Program-made: the position numbers and the translations under genes
From: Symsagittifera roscoffensis
Lineage: Eukaryota > Xenacoelomorpha > Acoela > Convolutidae
Reading direction: 5' to 3'
Length of the DNA: 49,128 nt
Assembly (NCBI RefSeq): GCF_963678635.1
Contig: NC_087065.1
Location: 34,783,679 to 34,832,806, forward strand
The notes under the pieces: generated by a model
What the model saw: only the letters and a program-made list of their open reading frames with translations
What the model was told of the DNA's origin: nothing
The model's database searches: none
Part shown: piece by piece, positions 42,192 through 49,128 of the stretch
How positions within the stretch are numbered: position 1 is the stretch's first letter
Layout of the letters: the number at the start of each line of letters is the position of its first letter

Positions 42192-42700
42192 TTTTGTTCC
42201 CAAATAAAATGTATTTTTGTGTTTATATCGAAAATATGTCTCTGAGATACGAAAATAAAGTTACATCCCCTTGGAGTTTAGCCGAGCGATCAAGTTTTAA
42301 CTTTGCTTGAGGGCTGAGGAAATGTTCACCTACTCGCGCAAATACCATTTTTTCTATTATAATTTTTTCTCCCAAATTAATTGTCTCTTTGTGTTTATAT
42401 CGAAAATAGGTCTCCGAGGAACAAAAAATAAAATTATACCCCCTTGGAGTTTAGCCATGCGATCAAGTTGTAACTTTGCTTGATGGCTGGGGACATGTTC
42501 ACCTACTAGCACAAATACCATTTTTTCTATAATAACTTTGTTCCCAAATTATTGGAATTTTTGTGTTTATATAAAAAATAGGTCTCTGAGGAACGAAAAC
42601 AAATTTACATCCCCTAGGAGTCTAGCCGTGCGATCAAGTTGTAACTTTGCTTGAGGACGCAAATACCATTTTTTCTATTATAAGTTTTGTTCCTAAGTTA
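42192..42700. repeat. Tandem repeat, about 172-bp unit, three copies
   Basis: Units start near 42200, 42371 and 42543 at a (c/t)ccaaat(t/a) motif. Each contains tttttgtgtttatat, the aggtctctgagg-type stretch, ccccttggagtttagcc and gcgatcaagttgtaactt. The third copy lacks the gttcacctactcg part. Confidence 0.88.
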
Positions 42701-43364
42701 TTTAGCTCAACTAACTTAGGCTAACCTCACTATTTACAGTTTTATTCTAATATCAGACATTCCGTAAATGCTCAAAAAACTTATTAAATGTTTTCATTCA
42801 TTCTTAGAAAGGGGGTAAAGGGTCCTGTTTACAATCTAAGTGTACTCTAAATGATTGATAAGTTAAATTAACCCATCATATACACAATCAAACCTGTGCT
42901 ATTTTGAGATTCAATCTCAATTCTTCATTGGGCAATGGTGCTATAGCACAATTTTTCATCCCTTCGCGAGGCTTATCCTCAATTTTTCTTAAACTAATTT
43001 TATTTTTTCCCACCTTAACCTAACTTAAACCTAAATCATCCATCAGTAAAGCTAGCTACCAATTACTGAAATTAAGGGAAGAAATAACGAAAACGAAGAA
43101 GGAAGGAACGCAATTGGATGTTTTTTTTCACTAAATCATTGTTTTTTTTATGACACGGTTTGAATATACAACGATTAAACAATAAAAAAACGCCAAATAA
43201 AAATACCATTAAAATTACCAAAAATAACAAAAAAGTAAGACTACCAATATTAAACGTTAACCAGCTACCGCCAAACACCAGGTTTCAGTTTCAGCACGAA
43301 AATAGAAAAAAGCTCCATTAAAAAAAATTACGCTTTAGAAAAAATATACGGTGTAACTCATGTT

Positions 43365-43740
43365 TATTGGGACAAATCTCTGAGAGGTCTCGGAATATAA
43401 GCGCTATTAGTACGGTTCTATAACCTGTCTTACAAATCACTGATATTGCTACGAACCATTTGACCGGTAAAACTTTTGCGAAAATTTCTTTTTTCTCTCG
43501 TACAAATATCTGAGAGGTCTCGGAATACAAGCGCTTTTAGTACGGCTCTATAACTTGGCTTACAATTTGCTGATTTTTCTACGAACAATTTGACTGGTAA
43601 AATTTTTGCGAAAATTTCTATTTTCTTTGGCACAAATCTCTGAGAGTTCTCGGAATTCAAACGCTATTAGTACGGTTCTATAACTTTGCTTACAAATCAA
43701 TGATATTGCTACGAACCATTTAACCGGTAAAACTTAAAGA
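43365..43740. repeat. Tandem repeat, 130-bp unit, three copies
   Basis: Units start near 43371, 43501 and 43631 with acaaatctctgagag, then ctcggaat, gctattagtacggttctataac, and a gctacgaaccatttgac(c/t)ggtaaaa block. The minus-strand frames 43318-43530 and 43430-43660 are translations of this array. Confidence 0.88.
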
Positions 43741-45033
43741 CAATGAGCTTTATTTGGTTCAATATTAAGAATTACGGCCTCCCAATAAATGCGGGACTGA
43801 AACTTTTTAGAGAAAAGGTTATCAATTCTTATACAATTTTTTTAAAACACAAAAAAATCAATCTTGTTATGCATAAGAAATTTAGAGAGTCAAAATAACT
43901 ATGTCAAAAGAATCAATCGGTAAAACATTTGAAAAAAAAAATACGGTCGAAAACGCATAATATTTAACAGGAAACAGAAAAAATATACTATATCAAAGCA
44001 TGAGTGATTAACCTAAATTGTTTACTAATCTTTATTTTTACATATTCTTTGTTTAACATATTCTATGACAATGCGAGTGATTACATTCTTTTCAAAAAAA
44101 TTCAAACAAAAATTTCTTTTGCGTTTCTGTGTGTGATCTTTTCTGAAACTTCTTGAAACAGTTCAAATTGGTTGAGATGAGAAAGTATACCTGCAAAAAA
44201 GAAAAAAAAGGAAAAAATTTTTTTTTGAACCTTTATGGAACATAATTCATTCAACGCAACTTGTAGCGCTTGCTTATTCTTTTTGATTTGCAATCAATAA
44301 GGCAATGTTAAACTGAGGAGGGCCAGGAGCTTAAACTGAATTAAGTTTTGAGTAAATCTTACTTCAAACTCAGGCGGTTCTATGTCTGAAAGAGTCAGCA
44401 CAAAAAAACAGTGGAAAAAAATCTTTTCCAATTACATTCGAAGCGGACAACAAACTTGGGTTGAAACCTCTAATGTATCAACTGGCCAATGTAAAATTGT
44501 AGCCAGCCGCTTAAGGCGAACAAATTTCTTGCCCTCGGAAACCTCTTAGTGCACATAGAGGGACTGTTAGGTTGCTTTGGAAATTCGCTTAGGCACAAAG
44601 TTGCAAAAAGAACACTAGCAGAATTACATTTAAAAGGAAATCTCATCTCCCAAATTTTTTGAATTTACTTCAATCAAACAATAGTTGTTTTTACAAAAAC
44701 AGGCAATTAAAAAAATGACCCAGCCCGCCGAAATTTTATGCCAACATTGTTGTTGCTATATGCAGCTCCGAATTAAGGGTATCATTTAAATTATGTCAAC
44801 AAAAATTAAAGTTGGGGGCTATATGTAGCCTTCAAGACTCGAATGATACTCGCTCCTCAACAATGTGGCCAATTTCATAATTTTTCCGCCAAAGAATAAA
44901 AACGGGCGTGCATGGCATCTTTTAGCTTTTAAAAGCTTATGGGATATAATTGTTCTTCAGGAAACTTTAACTTTGATTCAGCTCAAATACTTAACAATCT
45001 GATTAATTTTGATATAATCGGAGATCAGTGAGA

Positions 45034-45087
45034 CCTAGTAAAACCAGTTTTAAAAAATTTTGAATTTTTAAAACTGGTTTTCCTAGG
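45034..45087. repeat. Short hairpin (23-bp arms)
   Basis: cctagtaaaaccagttttaa on the left pairs with ttaaaactggttttcctagg on the right, with one mismatch over 23 bp and an 8-base loop. No T-run or coding context ties it to a terminator. Confidence 0.8.
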
Positions 45088-46053
45088 TTTATCAATGCTC
45101 TCGTGAATCAGCATGACACAAGAGATATCAATTTGATTTCTCAATAAAAAAACTTGTTCAATTTTGACAGTTTCTATATTAGTTTATTTTATTTATTCTC
45201 CTTTTTCTAGTTTACTTCTTATTTCTATATTTTTTATTCTCCTCTTAAGTATTCACTTTTTTCTTCTTTCATATGTTTTTTTTAATTATTTATTCAATCG
45301 TACGACAAACTGCACTGTAAGTCTTGGAGACATGTCTAATAACGACACTACACGAATGCACGAAGAAAAATTTTTTGTATCCGATGGCTAATCAATGCAT
45401 CAACTTTTCTTCACTATTTTTCACTGTTGTTGGTTTGTGAATGACACAAGTTTACCCATAACAGGGAAAACACTTAACAAAGAGGACAGAATAATTAAAC
45501 ATTTTCGAAATTACTTGTCTGATAAAAGTTACTCTTATTTATTTGTGTACGACACACAATTCCAATTTTATCCGATTCTGTAAGACACAGAAAACTTACC
45601 ATTTTATTGATCTCTAGCAGCGGATTGAAAACCGGTAATAAACTGGAAGCTCGTAAATACACTAGACAAGGAAGAAGTCAGCACAAGAAGGAACAATAAA
45701 GGTCCCATTGCGTTTATGATTGTGGGAAGCAAAACCCCAGCAACATGGTTGCGATCAAGATTCGATGATGGCAAATACCACAAACATCAGGACATGGAGG
45801 ATGAAGATTAACTTCAAAAGACGTTTCAGGAGCCAAATTAAAGAAAAACTAGTGGAGAAATCGCGAGAGAAGAAAGCGAAAGTGAAAGAAAGTGCATAGT
45901 TCAAGAAAAAAATCAAAGATATAATTTCAATTTCAAGTATCATTTCATCATTAAAGTTATAACCCAAACGGAAGGGATCTTTTAAATACTTAACTTCATT
46001 GCAATTTAAATGTGTGTATCGAACAACTATCTATCTTAAAAAAGGGGGTGAGT

Positions 46054-47177
46054 TGTAGTATTGCAAATACTGCACCAACTTTTTGTTCAATTTAGTTTTC
46101 TAACATTTTAAATACCCTTCCGATTTAATCAATTATCTTCAAAATGGACTCATTTTTTTGCTGCTCTTAGCCTGGATTTTGAAAAAAAGTATGTCGCAAG
46201 TTGGGCGGACTGGTTTACTGTCTTGCCTTAAAAAGCAGACAGCGCGGCGACAAAGCCCTCAGACCTATTGCAATCCCAACAAAAGACTTTGAATTTTTAA
46301 TTAAGTAAGGCAGCTGCAACACTGATAAATTGCCCTTATCTTTTAGATTAATGATTTTTATATTGAAAAAACCAATTATTTGCAAATGTCAATTTCATCA
46401 AGAGTATGAAGAAAAAGGGCAAAATGAAGTTTGAAGCCTAGCCTGCAGGTGCAGATTTGTCTAGAGAATTTTTATTTTCCCCACTCGCTCAGTCGAGTGG
46501 AATTATTTCCCTTTTTTTTATCACTAATTTTTCTTTAAGCAAAAAATACTTTTGAAAAAATATATAACTTTCCAGAACTCAGGTTAGGTTGATTTGTTTA
46601 TCAGCTATTAGGCTGAGACAAATCTGCACCTGCAGTCTAGGCTTCAAACTTCATTTTCCCATTTTCCTTCATACTCTTGATGAAATTGAAATTTGCAAGT
46701 TATTAATTTTTCTTTATAAAAATCAATAATCTAAAAGATCGGGGCAAATTATCGGTGTTGCACCAGCCTTACTTAATTGAAAATTCAAAGTCTTTTGTTG
46801 GGATCGCAATAGGACTGGGGGCTTTGTCGCCGCGCTGTCTGCTTTTTAAGGTAAGACAGTAAACCAGTCCGCCCAACTGGCGACATAATTGTTTTCAATA
46901 TCCAGGTAAGATGTTATTGTTTTCCTTTAACTTAAATTAAGGTAACTTAAGCTAATAACCCCAAACCTATTTTGGTATTTAAGACAGTTGTTCATCCACT
47001 TATAACTCACTTATACCTATTTAATCAACCCTTTTAATTAATCTGTTTTTATAAATATCATTTTAATTTTAGGACCAGATCGACTATGATCTATGATATA
47101 ATTTAACTGAGAGTTATAATTTTAGTTACTAAGAGAAACAAAGGGATCTAACAACTGACCCCCACATTTCTCTTAGT
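46054..47177. repeat. Second LTR-like repeat copy; Polinton empty site and internal inverted duplication
   Basis: Starts tgtagtattgcaaatact just after a purine-rich run. Around 46128-46140 it reads through aattat without interruption, giving the paralogous empty site of the Polinton. It differs from the left copy by about 215 extra bases after ggactggtttactg (near 46221) and by an inverted copy of its own 46170-46465 portion at about 46600-46908. Confidence 0.75.
46170..46908. repeat. Large inverted repeat inside the LTR-like copy
   Basis: Arms of roughly 300 bp (46170-46465 and 46600-46908) are reverse complements with moderate divergence. Matching blocks include gggcggactggtttactg with cagtaaaccagtccgccc, and cctgcaggtgcagatttgtc with gacaaatctgcacctgcag. 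The spacer carries the cactcgctcagtcgagtgg block. Confidence 0.82.
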
Positions 47178-47780
47178 ATACCACCTAATACTAATTGAGG
47201 AAATGCCACAGTGCCAACTACCAACTGATAGCAAAATCCAATTAAACAATAAAAGTTCTTCAATTTTAGCCAATGAGATGTAAACAAGTTCAATGCTTTC
47301 ATCGAATTTTGAAATTGGGCGGAGTAAGTAAAAAGGCCCCACAAACAAAAAAGGCTTCAATTTGACACATCACTCAAACCCCTCATAATTTCATTTGAGT
47401 TACCTCATTTCGCACCTACTCGTTGAAAACAAAAAACTTCAGTGCAACCTCTGTTCTACCAATCCTTAGAGTTACTGCTTGTTTATGTCAATTTAAAAGT
47501 AAAATCAACTGAAAAAGCCCATTTCGCAAAAAAATGTACTCATACTAAAATTTGGGTAATTCAGCCCTTTCCTAAAGAATTGAGCTCATTCAGTCCCAGA
47601 CTGGAAAAACAGGGACCGAAAGTTGGGCTAATTTAGCTTCTTTGCTAAAAATTGAGCTCATTCAACTCGTTTTCTGATAATAGTGCTCATTCATTACCCT
47701 CCAGTGAAAAAAAAAGACCTTGATGGACACACATTTTGACCAGTGTGCTGATGCCACGTTTAACTAATATTCTAGTCCTA
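47178..47780. other. Intergenic, nothing recognised
   Basis: Region right of the LTR-like element. A loosely repeated ttcagccc...attgagctcattca pattern occurs near 47560, 47630 and 47655. No gene is supported. Confidence 0.4.
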
Positions 47781-47784
47781 TATC

Positions 47785-47850
47785 AGCGGCGTTTGGGCAT
47801 GAGAGATGTGCAGTCTTAGGCTATACGCTGCCCGGGTCGAGATCCCGCTC
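47785..47850 (+). repeat. tRNA-derived sequence (SINE head or tRNA pseudogene)
   Basis: Contains an A-box-like tgggcatgagagatg and a T-arm-like cccgggtcgagatcccg, which forms a 4-bp stem with a 7-base loop, about 40 bases apart. The acceptor stem is not convincing. Confidence 0.35.
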
Positions 47851-47859
47851 AAGAATCGC

Positions 47860-48070
47860 TCAAGATATGAGCGGTTTGAGCGGTTTCCCACCAAGATTTG
47901 AGCGGTTTGGGCCGTTTTTTTTAAAAACCGCTCAAACCGATCAAATCTTGCTTAAAAAACCGCTTAAAAACCGCTCTTTCTTGCGGTGGTTTTTGAATGG
48001 TTTTTCAAGCAAGATTTTTGGGGTTTTTGAGCGGTTTTTAATCGGTTTTTGAGCGGTCTCATAAAAAAAA
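47860..48070. repeat. GAGCGGTTT-rich repeat in both orientations
   Basis: The unit gagcggttt(t/g) and its complement aaaccgctc occur many times within about 200 bases, so the stretch can form several alternative hairpins. It follows the tRNA-like remnant and may be the body of the same repeat. Confidence 0.7.
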
Positions 48071-48241
48071 CCGATTAAAACCAACAAAACAGCCTAGAAA
48101 GTGACTCTAGTAGTGACTCTACAATTAAAAAAATGTGCTTAACCGCTCTCAATTCAAGCAAGATTTTTCTTCGAGGTTTTGACCAAAAACAGTGTGAGCG
48201 ACTTTTTTCATATGCTCGAGCAAAACAACCACTGGAAAATA

Positions 48242-49128
48242 TGTAAGTATGTGTATGTATGTATGTATGTATGTATGTATGTATGTATGTATGTATGTAT
48301 TTATGTATGTTTGTATGTATGTATGTATGTATTTATGTATGTATGTATGTATGTATGTATGTATGTATGTATGTATGTATGTATGTATGTATGTATGTAT
48401 GTATGTATGTATGTATGTATGTATGTATGTATGTATGTATGTATGTATGTATGTATGTATGTATGTATGTATGTATGTATGTATGTATGTATGTATGTAT
48501 GTATGTATGTATGTATGATTGTATGTATGTATGTATGTATGTATGTATGTATGTATGTATGTATGTATGTATGTATGTATGTATGTATGTATGTATGTAT
48601 GTATGTATGTATGTATGTATGTATGTATGTATGTATGTATGTATGTATGTATGTATGTATTTATGTATGTATGTATGTATGTATGTATGTATGTATGTAT
48701 GTATGTATGTATGTATGTATGTATGTATGTATGTATGTATGTATGTATGTATGTATGTATGTATGTATGTATGTATGTATGTATGTATGTATGTATGTAT
48801 GTATGTATGTATGTATGTATGTATGTATGTATGTATGTATGTATGTATGTATGTATGTATGTATGTATGTATGTATGTATGTATGTATGTATGTATGTAT
48901 GTATGTATGTATGTATGTATGTATGTATGTATGTATGTATGTATGTATGTATGTATGTATGTATGTATGTATGTATGTATGTATGTATGTATGTATGTAT
49001 GTATGTATGTATGTATGTATATACGTATGTATGTATGTATGTATGTATGTATGTATGTATGTATGTATGTATGTATGTATGTATGTATGTATGTATGTAT
49101 GTATGTATGTATGTATGTATGTATGTAT
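48242..49128. repeat. (TATG)n microsatellite running off the window end
   Basis: Nearly 890 bases of tatg repeats with a few interruptions (tttatg near 48300, 48332 and 48660; an atgattg break near 48516; atatacg near 49020). It continues beyond the window. The MYVC-repeating frame is a translation of the array, not a gene. Confidence 0.99.

Larger units (their letters stand above)
41772..46053. other. Interior of the LTR-like element, no recognisable gag/pol
   Basis: AT-rich, with two sets of tandem repeats and a hairpin (listed separately). The only stretch with protein-like character is near 45700-45812 (GPIAFMIVGSKTPATW frame), ending at TAA; I do not recognise it. No reverse transcriptase, integrase or protease motif was found on either strand. 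Confidence 0.45.
22930..47177 (+). mobile_element. Putative non-autonomous LTR retroelement hosting the Polinton
   Basis: Direct repeats (22930-23012 plus 41224-41771; 46054-47177) flank about 4.3 kb of DNA at 41772-46053. A purine run (aaaaaagggggtgag) immediately precedes the right repeat, in the place of a polypurine tract, and a tggtgcggtttgac just after the left repeat could be a primer-binding site. A possible 4-bp duplication (ccac) borders the outer ends. No gag or pol frame is recognisable inside, so this would be a non-autonomous or decayed element. The right end does not show a canonical CA, so the LTR interpretation is an inference. Confidence 0.4.

Noticed and set aside
48249-48518. 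Open frame of repeating MYVC
   Set aside because: Translation of the (TATG)n microsatellite; open in several frames by chance.

Overview
This is AT-rich eukaryotic DNA. The evidence is spliced genes with GT-AG introns, a 200-base assembly gap, hAT and Merlin transposon remnants, LTR-like repeats, a microsatellite of about 0.9 kb, and an integrated animal-type Polinton/Maverick (adintovirus-like) element. A probable Cys-loop receptor exon points to an animal, most likely an invertebrate. I cannot name the species.

Layout. 1-4470: two direct copies of a long non-coding repeat. 4471-8130: gene-free, with dispersed repeats and one hAT-type MITE (7473-7921) with a perfect 8-bp target duplication. 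8131-11206 and 17250-19586: two tandem paralogues of a spliced, secreted, Cys-rich protein gene (five exons); exon 2 of the first copy appears to be lost in the N gap. Between them lie a decayed Merlin transposase (about 13410-14060, minus), a tRNA-derived remnant, a degenerate relative of the hAT MITE and an AT-rich palindromic element. 21129-22068: a terminal-inverted-repeat element. 22162-22319: an apparent last exon of a Cys-loop receptor (minus).

23013-41217: the main feature, an 18,205-bp Polinton. It begins AG and ends CT, has inverted repeats of 213 and 264 bp that each contain a 14-G/C run, and is flanked by a 6-bp duplication (aattat). It lies inside an LTR-like repeat whose uninterrupted copy at 46054-47177 serves as an empty site. 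Its left arm reads minus: a broken protein-primed DNA polymerase B and an accessory gene with a nuclear localisation signal. Its right arm reads plus: a PC4-like protein, several small accessory proteins, a membrane protein, the packaging ATPase, a retroviral-type integrase, the minor capsid protein, a basic core-like protein, the double-jelly-roll major capsid protein and an adenain-like protease. Polymerase, integrase, ATPase, two capsid proteins and protease together form the standard Polinton set for self-synthesis, integration and virion assembly.

This copy is decaying. polB has two in-frame TAA codons and its catalytic palm is replaced by simple sequence. The major capsid gene has one in-frame TAA, two genes carry frameshifts and a small gene has an in-frame TGA. 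Integrase, ATPase, minor capsid and core genes are open. 41218-47177 is the rest of the LTR-like element, with no recognisable gag or pol. The window ends in a tRNA-like remnant, a GAGCGGTTT-rich repeat and a (TATG)n array.
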